NCBI GenBank assembly: GCA_012838715.1
Contig: DUOR01000140.1
Location: forward strand, 1 to 18,979
Reading direction: 5' to 3'
DNA length: 18,979 nt
Source: Actinomycetales bacterium
Lineage (GTDB): Bacteria > Actinomycetota > Actinomycetes > Mycobacteriales > Mycobacteriaceae
Shown here in pieces: positions 6,834 through 13,458 of the stretch. Position numbers and translations under genes: made by a program. The notes beneath the pieces were generated by a model. It was not told the DNA's origin. It ran no database searches and saw nothing but the letters and a program-made list of their open reading frames with translations. The stretch's first letter is position 1, and every line of letters begins with the position of its first letter.

Positions 6834-7778
6834 GTGAATCAGCTCCACCCCCGCGCCGGACGCGGAAACCAGCCCTCCCCCGCCGAAGTCGCCCCTGACT
6901 TCCCCCGGGAATGGTTCGAGTTCACGAACCCCGACGACCCCGATCACGTCATCACCATCGACCTCACGTGGCTGTTGTCGACGTACGGGTGCGTGTTCGG
7001 GACCGAGGCCTGCCAGGCGATCGATTTCGGCAACGTCGACATCGGCTGCTGCGGCCACGGCGCCTTCCTCACTGACGAGGACGACCGCGATCGCCTCGTG
7101 GAGATGGTGCGCAGGATGGACGCGGACGCCGGGGACGCGCCGTCGGAAAGCGGGTGGTGGCAGCACCGCCCCGAGGCGGTGACGAAGTGGTACCGCGACA
7201 TCGAGGAGGACCTCGACGAGCCGCTGGAACCGTGGCTCGTGTGGGACGAACTCGACGACGAGGACGGCAACCCCGAGCCGGCGCTGAAGACGAAGGTCGT
7301 CGGCGCGGGCTGCATTTTCGCCAACCGCGGCGATTGGCCGGGCGGCCACGGCTGTGCCATCCACCAGTGGGCGGTGGCGCACGGCGTGGACCACGTGAAG
7401 GCGAAGCCGGACGTGTGCTGGCAGGTGCCGCTGCGCCGCCTCGAGGACTGGGAGACGCGCCCGGACGGCCACGAGATCCTGCGCACCACCATCACCGAGT
7501 ACGACCGCCGCGGCTGGGGCAACGGCGGCGAGGACTTCGACTGGTGGTGCACCGGCGCGCCGGAGGCCCACGATCACGCGGACGCCATCTGGAAGACCCA
7601 CAAGTCGGAGCTCGTCGAGCTCATCGGCGAGGCCTGCTACGACATCCTCGCCGAGCATTGCGCCGCCCGGGAGGCCGCAGGCGAGCGCCGGGCCTTCGGC
7701 CCATCCGGGTACCCGCTGCTGGCCATTCACCCCGCGACGCGCGCCGCCAACGAGGGTCTGCTTGCCGACGAAGTGTGA
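6834..7778 (+). CDS. cysteine-rich conserved protein (Rv0495c-like), possible metal binding
   Basis: 314-aa soluble protein with no recognisable enzymatic domain. It has ten cysteines, mostly in a spaced pattern: C53, C60, C72-C73 (with H75), C160, C174 (with H172), C195, C239, then C268 and C276. This recalls proteins that hold zinc or an iron-sulfur cluster, such as the YkgJ/DUF3109-type cysteine-cluster families, but I cannot assign it to one with certainty. Acidic stretches flank residues 121-150. Its divergent position next to ppx matches M. tuberculosis Rv0495c beside ppx1. The GTG at 6834 is chosen because TACCGT lies 8 nt upstream; an in-frame ATG at 6768 would place the start inside the ppx coding region and is rejected. 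Existence is firm, function unknown. Confidence 0.85.
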   Translation: MNQLHPRAGRGNQPSPAEVAPDFPREWFEFTNPDDPDHVITIDLTWLLSTYGCVFGTEACQAIDFGNVDIGCCGHGAFLTDEDDRDRLVEMVRRMDADAGDAPSESGWWQHRPEAVTKWYRDIEEDLDEPLEPWLVWDELDDEDGNPEPALKTKVVGAGCIFANRGDWPGGHGCAIHQWAVAHGVDHVKAKPDVCWQVPLRRLEDWETRPDGHEILRTTITEYDRRGWGNGGEDFDWWCTGAPEAHDHADAIWKTHKSELVELIGEACYDILAEHCAAREAAGERRAFGPSGYPLLAIHPATRAANEGLLADEV

Positions 7779-7862
7779 TTCGGCGCCCCGCCGGGCGCGG
7801 GCGTTGGGGCGGGCTCGTGCCCGGACCCGGGCGGGGGCTCGGGCTCGAACTCGGGCGGGGTA

Positions 7863-8558
7863 CTACTCCTCGAACTTGTAGCCGAGGCCGCGGACGGTGA
7901 CCAGATGCTGCGGCGCCGAGGGGTTGACCTCGATCTTCGAGCGCAGGCGCTTGATGTGCACGTCCAGGGTCTTGGTGTCGCCGACGTAGTCCGCGCCCCA
8001 CACCCGGTCGATGAGCTGCCCGCGGGTGAGCACGCGGCCGCTGTTGCGCAGCAGGTACTCCAGCAGGTCGAACTCCTTCAGCGGCATCGACACCGGCTCG
8101 TCGTCGACGGTGACGACGTGGCGCTCCACGTCCATGACCACGCGGCCGCCCTTCAGGACGTCCTCCTCGACGAACTCCTCCTCGAACTCCGGCTCCGCCC
8201 CGCGGCGCAGCACGGCGCGGATGCGGGCGATGAGCTCCCGGGAGCTGTACGGCTTGGTCACGTAATCGTCGGCGCCGATTTCCAGGCCGACGACCTTGTC
8301 GATCTCGCTGTCGCGCGCGGTGACCATGATGACCGGCACGTTCGACTTCAGCCGGATGTTCTTGCACACCTCGGTGCCGCTCATGCCGGGCAGCATCAGG
8401 TCCAGGAGCACGATGTCCACCGGGTTGGCCTCGAACTCCGCGAGCGCGGTCGGGCCGTCGCCGGCGATGCGCACGTCGAATCCCTCCTTGCGGAGGAGGA
8501 ACGCGAGGGGTTCCGCGAGAGCGTCCTCGTCTTCGACGATGAGAACGGAGGTCACCAT
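7863..8558 (-). CDS. regX3: response regulator RegX3, OmpR/PhoB type
   Basis: 231-aa two-component response regulator. The receiver domain (about 4-117) has the acidic pocket E9/D10, phosphoacceptor D53 in LLDLMLPG, T80 in VTAR and K102 in TKPYSS. The C-terminal winged-helix domain (about 135-229) shows the OmpR/PhoB signatures PLKEFDLLEYLLRNSGRVLTR and DVHIKRLRSKIE, ending GLGYKFEE. By family knowledge it activates phosphate-limitation genes when phosphorylated by SenX3. It starts 4 nt after the senX3 stop, with GGAAGG 8 nt before the ATG, so both are co-transcribed; the repeat-containing spacer between these genes in M. tuberculosis is absent. It converges with the cysteine-rich gene across 84 bp of GC-rich sequence with small hairpins. 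Confidence 0.95.
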   Translation of the reverse strand: MVTSVLIVEDEDALAEPLAFLLRKEGFDVRIAGDGPTALAEFEANPVDIVLLDLMLPGMSGTEVCKNIRLKSNVPVIMVTARDSEIDKVVGLEIGADDYVTKPYSSRELIARIRAVLRRGAEPEFEEEFVEEDVLKGGRVVMDVERHVVTVDDEPVSMPLKEFDLLEYLLRNSGRVLTRGQLIDRVWGADYVGDTKTLDVHIKRLRSKIEVNPSAPQHLVTVRGLGYKFEE

Positions 8559-8562
8559 GGGA

Positions 8563-9711
8563 TCATCCTTCCTTCTTCAGCACCGGGAGTTCCAGCGTGA
8601 ACGTGGAGCCGGTTCCGGGCCTGCTCCAGATTTTAATTGCGCCGCGGTGGTTGGCGATGACGTGCTTGACGATGGCCAGCCCCAAACCCGTGCCGCCGGT
8701 CGACCGTGAACGCGCCTTGTCGACGCGGAAGAACCGCTCGAAGATGCGCTCCTGATCCGCCAGGGAAATGCCGATGCCGCGGTCGGTGACGCTGATGGCC
8801 ACCGTCTCCGGGTCGGCCAGCCGCACCGACACCGTCACCGGGTCCTGGTTCGGCGAGTAGTTCACCGCGTTGGAGATCAGGTTCGACACGGCGGTCGTCA
8901 GCAGCGACCGGTCGCCCTCGACCATCAGGTCGGGGTCGCATTCGGTGCTCACGGTGATGCCGGCCTGCTCGGCCAGCAGCTTCGTTCGGTGCACCGCCGC
9001 ATCGATGACCTCGCAGATCTGCAGGTCCTCCATGTCCGGCAGCGCCTCGGCACCCTGGAGCTTGGACAGCGAAATCAGCTCGGTGATCATCGTCGACAGG
9101 CGCTTCGCCTCGCGGGTGAGGCTCTCGCTGAAGTGGCCGACGGCGACGGGGTCGTCCTTCGCCTCGGTCAGCGCCTCGACGAGCAGGCTCATCGCACCGA
9201 CCGGCGTCTTCAGTTCGTGGGAGACGTTGGCCACGAAGTCGCGGCGGGCGGCCTCCATGCGCACCAGCTCCGACTCGTCCGTGGCGTAGAGGACCACGAA
9301 CCGGTCGTCGGCAAAGGTCAGCGGGCTGACCAGGCATTTGACCGACTTCTCGGGGGCTCCCGCGCGGCGCGCGGGGATGACCAGGTTGATTTCCTGGTCC
9401 TCCTGGGTGTCGAACACCCGCAGCGCGGCCTCCCAGCCGAAGTCGTGGAGCATCCGTTCGTGCATCAGCCCGAGTTGATGTGCCTGCGGGTTGGACAGCA
9501 GCACGTCCCGGGAAATGTCGACGACCACGACGCCCGTCGGGGCGCCCTGGATGGCCAGGTGCAGCACCTGCGCGATGGTGGTCACCCGCTCCTCGTTGCC
9601 CGAGCGTTTGGCGGACATCGCCTTGACGACGCCGGCGACGGCGCCACCACCGATGAGGACTGCCGCCATGATGGCGGCGCCCACCAGGGCCGCGAGAAGG
9701 GTTGAGGTCAC
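8563..9711 (-). CDS. senX3: sensor histidine kinase SenX3
   Basis: 382-aa membrane sensor kinase, partner of RegX3. There is one clear N-terminal membrane segment (about 3-29), a PAS-like region (about 46-150), then the HisKA domain with phosphorylated H165 in NVSHELKTP and the HATPase_c domain with N box NLISNAVNYS (277-286), G1 DRGIGI (310-315), F box ERFFRVDKARS, and G2 GGTGLGLAIVKH (339-350). With one membrane segment and almost no external loop it probably responds to an internal or membrane partner rather than an extracellular ligand, in line with the proposed PhoU/Pst link in mycobacteria. The GTG at 9711 is chosen: TATGGT lies 6 nt upstream, giving a probably leaderless mRNA. A GGAGG about 24 nt upstream is too far to act as its ribosome-binding site; a TTG at 9756 is less likely. 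Confidence 0.94.
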   Translation of the reverse strand: MTSTLLAALVGAAIMAAVLIGGGAVAGVVKAMSAKRSGNEERVTTIAQVLHLAIQGAPTGVVVVDISRDVLLSNPQAHQLGLMHERMLHDFGWEAALRVFDTQEDQEINLVIPARRAGAPEKSVKCLVSPLTFADDRFVVLYATDESELVRMEAARRDFVANVSHELKTPVGAMSLLVEALTEAKDDPVAVGHFSESLTREAKRLSTMITELISLSKLQGAEALPDMEDLQICEVIDAAVHRTKLLAEQAGITVSTECDPDLMVEGDRSLLTTAVSNLISNAVNYSPNQDPVTVSVRLADPETVAISVTDRGIGISLADQERIFERFFRVDKARSRSTGGTGLGLAIVKHVIANHRGAIKIWSRPGTGSTFTLELPVLKKEG

Positions 9712-9717
9712 GGAAAC

Positions 9718-9723
9718 ACCATA
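9718..9723 (-). promoter_or_regulatory. -10 element of senX3-regX3
   Basis: Minus-strand TATGGT (TAnnnT) ends 6 nt before the senX3 GTG. No consensus -35 is present at the usual distance, which suits an activator-dependent promoter, though this is inference. Confidence 0.5.
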
Positions 9724-9826
9724 GCCCGCCCTTACCTCCGCCGCCCACCGAACCAATGTCCGCTAATCCCGTAATCAATTGCGCCGGAACATGATTGATG
9801 GACGACACGCCCCCTCGCACGGGGTG

Positions 9827-9846
9827 CCGGATCGGCGACGGGCCGC
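9827..9846 (+). repeat. 20-bp direct repeat, copy 1 (downstream of the exporter gene)
   Basis: CCGGATCGGCGACGGGCCGC is identical to 10594-10613. After one mismatch the next four bases (CCCG) also match, and a looser CGGGAAAT-like word follows both copies. Together the copies bracket the LysE-family gene. Confidence 0.85.
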
Positions 9847-9882
9847 CCCCGTACGTCGGCCGGGAAATGGACGGGGAGCCGG

Positions 9883-10551
9883 TCAGAGAGAGGTCGCGCC
9901 CTCGACGATCACGGCGACGGCGAGCGCAAGGAAGATGACGCCGGAGACGGCGTCGATCCACGGCCCGGCGCGGTGCAGCTTCCCCGCGAAGCGCGGCAGG
10001 CCGAGCCCCCAGGCGACGCCACCGAACCACGCGATGGCGCAGACGGCGAGGATCACCACGATGACCAGCTGCGGGGTGAACCCCATCCCCGGAGTAATGA
10101 ACCTCGTGAACACCGCCCCGAAGAAGATCACGGCCTTAGGGTTGGAGAGGTTGGTGAACAGGCCCTGGAGGAATGCCCCGGTCAAGCCCGCCCCGGCCGG
10201 GGGCCGCTGCGCGGGGACGGCGTCGTCGGCACGCGGAAAGGGCGCGCGGCGCCCCGACCGCAACTGCCCCACCCCGGCGCGCAACGCGGAGAATCCGAGC
10301 CACAGCAGATACGCGCCACCGGCGATCTGCAGAATCGCGAGCAACGACGGCGCGGCCGCGAGCAATGCGCCGAGGCCCGCCAGCGTGAGCACCAGCCACA
10401 CCACGATGCCCGCGACGATGCCCGCCGCGGCAGCCAACCCCCGCGCCCGCGACCGCGTGGCGATGCGCGCCAGGCACAGCAAATCCGGCCCCGGCGAACA
10501 GATTGCCGCGAACCAGACGCCGAGCAAGGCGAGGAAGGCGGTGACGGTCAT
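9883..10551 (-). CDS. LysE/RhtB family amino-acid exporter
   Basis: 222-aa inner-membrane protein with about six hydrophobic segments. The N-terminal family signature is visible in AAICSPGPDLLCLARIATR (15-33), with the conserved PGP motif; the second conserved stretch is TGAFLQGLFTNLSNPKAVIFF, with the NPK motif. Such proteins export amino acids or homoserine lactone-like compounds by proton exchange; the substrate cannot be told here. A hydrophilic linker (about 97-122) separates the two halves. A TACCGT ends 6 nt before the ATG, so it probably has its own leaderless transcript. It sits between gpmA and senX3, whereas M. tuberculosis carries its LysE-type gene (Rv0488) on the other side of gpm, and it is flanked by a 20-bp direct repeat, which suggests a separate insertion or relocation. 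Confidence 0.9.
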   Translation of the reverse strand: MTVTAFLALLGVWFAAICSPGPDLLCLARIATRSRARGLAAAAGIVAGIVVWLVLTLAGLGALLAAAPSLLAILQIAGGAYLLWLGFSALRAGVGQLRSGRRAPFPRADDAVPAQRPPAGAGLTGAFLQGLFTNLSNPKAVIFFGAVFTRFITPGMGFTPQLVIVVILAVCAIAWFGGVAWGLGLPRFAGKLHRAGPWIDAVSGVIFLALAVAVIVEGATSL

Positions 10552-10557
10552 GGGGAA

Positions 10558-10563
10558 ACGGTA
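10558..10563 (-). promoter_or_regulatory. -10 element of the LysE-family gene
   Basis: Minus-strand TACCGT ends 6 nt before the ATG at 10551, indicating a leaderless mRNA independent of gpmA. Confidence 0.5.
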
Positions 10564-10593
10564 ACGCCTCGGCGGAAGGCACTCGAACGGGCA

Positions 10594-10613
10594 CCGGATC
10601 GGCGACGGGCCGC
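10594..10613 (+). repeat. 20-bp direct repeat, copy 2 (upstream of the exporter gene)
   Basis: Same 20 bases and same orientation as 9827-9846, 767 bp apart. This copy overlaps the left arm of the hairpin downstream of gpmA. Confidence 0.85.
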
Positions 10614-10635
10614 ACCCGGAAATCGGATGCGGCCC
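10607..10635 (-). terminator. hairpin downstream of gpmA
   Basis: GGGCCGCA (10607-10614) pairs with TGCGGCCC (10628-10635), with inner CCG/CGG pairs. It starts 34 nt after the gpmA stop. No T-run follows, so its role as terminator is inferred. Confidence 0.5.
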
Positions 10636-10668
10636 GTGCCTGGAAAAGCCCTATCGGCGGGTCATCGC

Positions 10669-11415
10669 CTACTTGTTGCCCTGCGCGGCGACGGCGGCGG
10701 CACCGGCGGCGGCGGCCTCCGGGTCGAGGTAGGTGCCGCCCGGGTTCAGGACCTTCGCGTCGGCGTCGAACTCGTAGATGAGCGGGATGCCGGTCGGGAC
10801 GTTGACCTCGGCGATCGCCTCCGGGGTGATGCCGTCCAGGTACATGAGCATGGCGCGCAGCGTGTTGCCGTGCGCGGCGAGCATGACGGTCTCGCCGTTC
10901 TTCAGGCGCGGCAGGATCTCGGCCTCGAAGTACGGGATGAGGCGCTTCTCGACGTCGAGCAGGCACTCGGTCTTCGGGGCGTTCTCGACGTTCGCGTAGC
11001 GCGGGTCATTGGCCTGCGAGAACTCCGAGTCGTCGGCCAGCGGCGGCGGCGGGGTGTCGTAGGAACGGCGCCACATCATGAACTGATCGTCGCCGTACTT
11101 CTCCTTGGTCTCCGCCTTGTTCAGGCCTTGCAGGGCGCCGTAGTGGCGCTCGTTCAGGCGCCAGTCGCGCACGACGGGGATCCACAGGCGATCGGCGACG
11201 TCGAGGGCGATGTGGGCGGTGTTGATGGCGCGGCGCAGCAGCGAGGTGTACAGGATGGTCGGCTCGAGGCCGGCCTCAACCATCATTTCGCCGGCGCGGA
11301 CGGCCTCCGCGCGACCCTTCTCGGTCAGCGGGACGTCGTACCAGCCCGTGAACTGGTTGGAGGCGTTCCATTCGCTCTGACCATGGCGGACGAGGACAAG
11401 TTTTCCGGTGCTCAT
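10669..11415 (-). CDS. gpmA: 2,3-bisphosphoglycerate-dependent phosphoglycerate mutase
   Basis: 248-aa cytosolic glycolytic/gluconeogenic enzyme that interconverts 3- and 2-phosphoglycerate through a phosphohistidine. The active site is complete: [10 protein letters not shown] with phosphorylated H11, R61/R62 in LLRRAINT, E89 in [11 protein letters not shown] and H182 in AAHGNTLR. Substrate-contact blocks [11 protein letters not shown] and [11 protein letters not shown] are present. The length fits the dPGM family; the last 15 or so residues are an Ala-rich tail. No well-placed Shine-Dalgarno precedes the ATG (GAGG lies only 2 nt away); CACAAT 7 nt upstream is a possible -10 for a leaderless mRNA, and TATTAG (11436-11431) is another. 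It keeps its conserved link with senX3-regX3, interrupted here by the exporter gene. Confidence 0.97.
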   Translation of the reverse strand: MSTGKLVLVRHGQSEWNASNQFTGWYDVPLTEKGRAEAVRAGEMMVEAGLEPTILYTSLLRRAINTAHIALDVADRLWIPVVRDWRLNERHYGALQGLNKAETKEKYGDDQFMMWRRSYDTPPPPLADDSEFSQANDPRYANVENAPKTECLLDVEKRLIPYFEAEILPRLKNGETVMLAAHGNTLRAMLMYLDGITPEAIAEVNVPTGIPLIYEFDADAKVLNPGGTYLDPEAAAAGAAAVAAQGNK

Positions 11416-11422
11416 ACCCTCA

Positions 11423-11436
11423 ATTGTGCCCTAATA
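11423..11436 (-). promoter_or_regulatory. candidate -10 elements of gpmA
   Basis: Two options on the minus strand: CACAAT (11428-11423), 7 nt before the ATG, giving a leaderless mRNA; or TATTAG (11436-11431), preceded by TG, giving a leader of a few bases. Confidence 0.35.
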
Positions 11437-11507
11437 CAGGGCCCCGCGCCTCCGCTCCCCCTGTTCAGTCGGGGTCCGCCGGCCGGGCCGCCGGCGCCGG
11501 AATGTAC

Positions 11508-12065
11508 TCAGTCTTCGGCCATGTGGCTGAACTGCCGCAAATTCGCCAAAGATTCGCCGCGATCGGTGCGCCACTTCCATTCGCGCTTGATCGACGACGC
11601 GAAACCGCGCTCGAGGATTTTGTTGAAATCCCCGTCCGACGCCTCCAGCACCTGCCCGAGGAGCCGGTCCAGGTCACCGTCGGCAAGCGACGCGGGCAAC
11701 TGCCCCACGAGGTAGATGTCGCCCTGCGCATCCACGGTGTACGCCACCCCGAACAGGCGGCGGTTGCGCTGCAGCAGCCACTCGTGGACGGCGGCGTGGT
11801 TCTCCTCGGGGCGGCGGCACACGAAGGCCTCCACGCGCAGGGAGTCGGGGGCCGGGGTGAGCAGGCAGACCGTCTTCAGCTTGCGGGTGCCCGGCAGCAC
11901 GACGACCACCGTCGACTCGACGACCTTGTGCTCCACGCCGATGCGGTCCAGCTGCGCGGACAGGCCGGACAGGCCGCCCTCGTCCGCACCGCCACCGGCA
12001 TCCTTGCGCGCGCCACCCTCGTCCGCGCCGTCCGTCAGGTCCGTCGTGTCCGTCGCGTCCGTCAT
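11508..12065 (-). CDS. YbjN domain-containing protein
   Basis: 185-aa cytosolic protein of the YbjN superfamily (fold related to type III secretion chaperones), of unknown biochemical role. The first about 31 residues are a Thr/Asp then Gly/Asp/Glu-rich linker built on a repeated xTD unit. The YbjN fold begins near 33 (LSGLSAQLDRIGVEHKVVES) and includes EAFVCRRPEENHAAVHEWLLQRN-type sequence, with a final conserved KILERGFASSIKREWKWR. It starts 3 nt after the mshA stop, with GGAAGGG about 9 nt before the ATG, so it is co-transcribed with mshA. The same pairing occurs in mycobacteria (Rv0486-Rv0487), which hints at a link with mycothiol or redox stress without proving it. Confidence 0.85.
   Translation of the reverse strand: MTDATDTTDLTDGADEGGARKDAGGGADEGGLSGLSAQLDRIGVEHKVVESTVVVVLPGTRKLKTVCLLTPAPDSLRVEAFVCRRPEENHAAVHEWLLQRNRRLFGVAYTVDAQGDIYLVGQLPASLADGDLDRLLGQVLEASDGDFNKILERGFASSIKREWKWRTDRGESLANLRQFSHMAED
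12030..12065 (-). repeat. four 9-bp in-frame tandem units at the start of the YbjN gene
   Basis: GTCCGTCAG, GTCCGTCGT, GTCCGTCGC and GTCCGTCAT run head to tail (plus-strand reading). On the coding strand they give MTD-ATD-TTD-LTD, the first twelve residues, including the start codon. Confidence 0.85.
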
Positions 12066-12068
12066 GTC

Positions 12069-13367
12069 CTAGGTCCCTTCCGCCGGCCGGGGAGCGCAAT
12101 CGTGGTCGATGGCGCCGGTCTCCCCGTTGGCCCGTTGCGCCCGATCGTAGACGCGCAGCAGGGTGTCGACGGTGCGTTCCCAGGAGAAGCTCGCGGCGTG
12201 GGCGGGCGCGGCCTTCGCCATGCGCACGCGGCCCTCGTCGTCGAGGAGGATGCCCTCCAGCGCGTCGGCCCATTCGGTGACGCCGTGGCCGGGGACCAGG
12301 ACGCCGGTCTCGCCGTCGCGGACGCCGATGGGCAGGCCGCCGACGCGCGCGGCGACGACCGGGGTGCCCGCGGCCTGAGCCTCCATGGCCACCAGGCCGA
12401 AGGACTCGTTGTAGCTGGGCACGGCGACGACGTCGGCGGCGCGGTACAGCGACACCAGCTCCTCCGGCGGGCGCGGCGGCAGGAACCGGACGATGTTGCC
12501 GATGCCCAGGTCGTCGGCGAGCTCGAGGAATTCGTCGGGGCGCTCCATCCCGGAGCCCGACGGCCCACCGCAGACGATGACCTGCAGGTTCGGCCGGTGC
12601 TTGCGGCGCACCATTTCGGCGACGGCGCGCAGCAGCACCTGGGGGCCCTTCAGCCGCTGGAGTCTGCCGACGAACAGCACCACCTTGGCGTGCAGCGGGA
12701 TGCCCAGTTCGCGCCGGGAGCGTTCCGTGGCGCGGTCGCTGCCGGGGCTGTACATGGAGACGTCCACGCCCGGCGGGATGACCTCGATGCGGGACGCGTC
12801 GGCGTCGTAATGGTCGGTGAGGTTCGCCCGCTCCTCCTCGGTGTTGACCACCATCACGTCCGCGTTGTCCGAGATCTGCTGCTCGCAGATGCGGCGCGAT
12901 TCGGGTTCCGGGGCGTCGCCCTCGGCGAGGTGGAGGTTCTTCACCGCCGCCAACGTGTGAGCGGTGTGCACCAGGGGCGCCCGCCACAGGTCGCGCAGCA
13001 GCCACCCGACCTGACCCGACAACCAGTAGTGCGAGTGCACCAGGTCGTACCGCAGATCATGGCAGCGGGCGAAGGTGAGCACCCCGCCGGTGAACGCCGC
13101 CAGCTGCGTCGGCAGCTCCCCCTTGGACAGTCCCTCGTAGGGGCCGGCGACGATGTTGATCACGCGCATACCCGGCATGACCTGCACGATTTCACCCTGA
13201 CTCGGGCGGGTGGCCCTGGTGAACACGTCGACGGCGACACCGCGACGGGCCAGCTCCCGGCACGTTCGCAGCACGTACACGTTCATTCCGCCGGCATCGC
13301 CGGTGCCCGGCTGCTCCAACGGGGAGGTGTGCATGGAAATGACCGCCACACGGGCCAATTGGTTCAT
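12069..13367 (-). CDS. mshA: D-inositol-3-phosphate glycosyltransferase MshA
   Basis: 432-aa GT4-family glycosyltransferase for the first step of mycothiol synthesis: transfer of N-acetylglucosamine from UDP-GlcNAc to 1L-myo-inositol 1-phosphate. The N-terminal domain has [20 protein letters not shown] (13-32), whose Gly-rich part forms the acceptor/phosphate site, and [12 protein letters not shown]. The C-terminal domain has [11 protein letters not shown] and the EX7E-type [20 protein letters not shown], contacting the nucleotide sugar. Length fits the family, with a short acidic, Pro-containing C-terminus. The ATG at 13367 is the family start. No Shine-Dalgarno is visible; CAGAGT lies 7 nt upstream. 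It is divergent from the acyl-CoA ligase across 91 bp and leads an operon with ybjN. MshA is diagnostic of Actinobacteria. Confidence 0.97.
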   Translation of the reverse strand: MNQLARVAVISMHTSPLEQPGTGDAGGMNVYVLRTCRELARRGVAVDVFTRATRPSQGEIVQVMPGMRVINIVAGPYEGLSKGELPTQLAAFTGGVLTFARCHDLRYDLVHSHYWLSGQVGWLLRDLWRAPLVHTAHTLAAVKNLHLAEGDAPEPESRRICEQQISDNADVMVVNTEEERANLTDHYDADASRIEVIPPGVDVSMYSPGSDRATERSRRELGIPLHAKVVLFVGRLQRLKGPQVLLRAVAEMVRRKHRPNLQVIVCGGPSGSGMERPDEFLELADDLGIGNIVRFLPPRPPEELVSLYRAADVVAVPSYNESFGLVAMEAQAAGTPVVAARVGGLPIGVRDGETGVLVPGHGVTEWADALEGILLDDEGRVRMAKAAPAHAASFSWERTVDTLLRVYDRAQRANGETGAIDHDCAPRPAEGT

Positions 13368-13374
13368 GCCATCA

Positions 13375-13380
13375 ACTCTG
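13375..13380 (-). promoter_or_regulatory. weak -10 candidate for mshA
   Basis: Minus-strand CAGAGT (nAnnnT) ends 7 nt before the mshA ATG. Confidence 0.3.
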
Positions 13381-13412
13381 CCCGTCCGCGACGCCGGGCC
13401 GCAAACGACTTC

Positions 13413-13456
13413 CGTAAGCTAAAGGTTACGCCCTCGTAGGTTACGTAAGGAGAAGC
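13413..13456 (+). promoter_or_regulatory. fadD promoter and repeated AGGTTACG operator candidate
   Basis: AGGTTACG occurs at 13423-13430 and 13438-13445. CGTAA (13413-13417) is inverted to TTACG (13426-13430), and TTACGTAA (13441-13448) is a perfect palindrome. TAGGTT (13437-13442) is the best -10, and AAGGAG (13447-13452) is the ribosome-binding site 6 nt before the ATG. The repeats overlap the -10, as expected of a repressor site; the factor is unknown. Confidence 0.5.
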
Positions 13457-13458
13457 GC

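Noticed and set aside
7779..7862. Terminator between the Cys-rich gene and regX3
   Set aside because: Short GC inverted repeats (for example 7784-7789 with 7806-7811) are present, but none is long enough or followed by a T-run to call.
9712..9756. Longer SenX3 starting at a TTG near 9756
   Set aside because: It would add 15 residues ahead of the membrane segment without a ribosome-binding site, and its codons cover the best -10.
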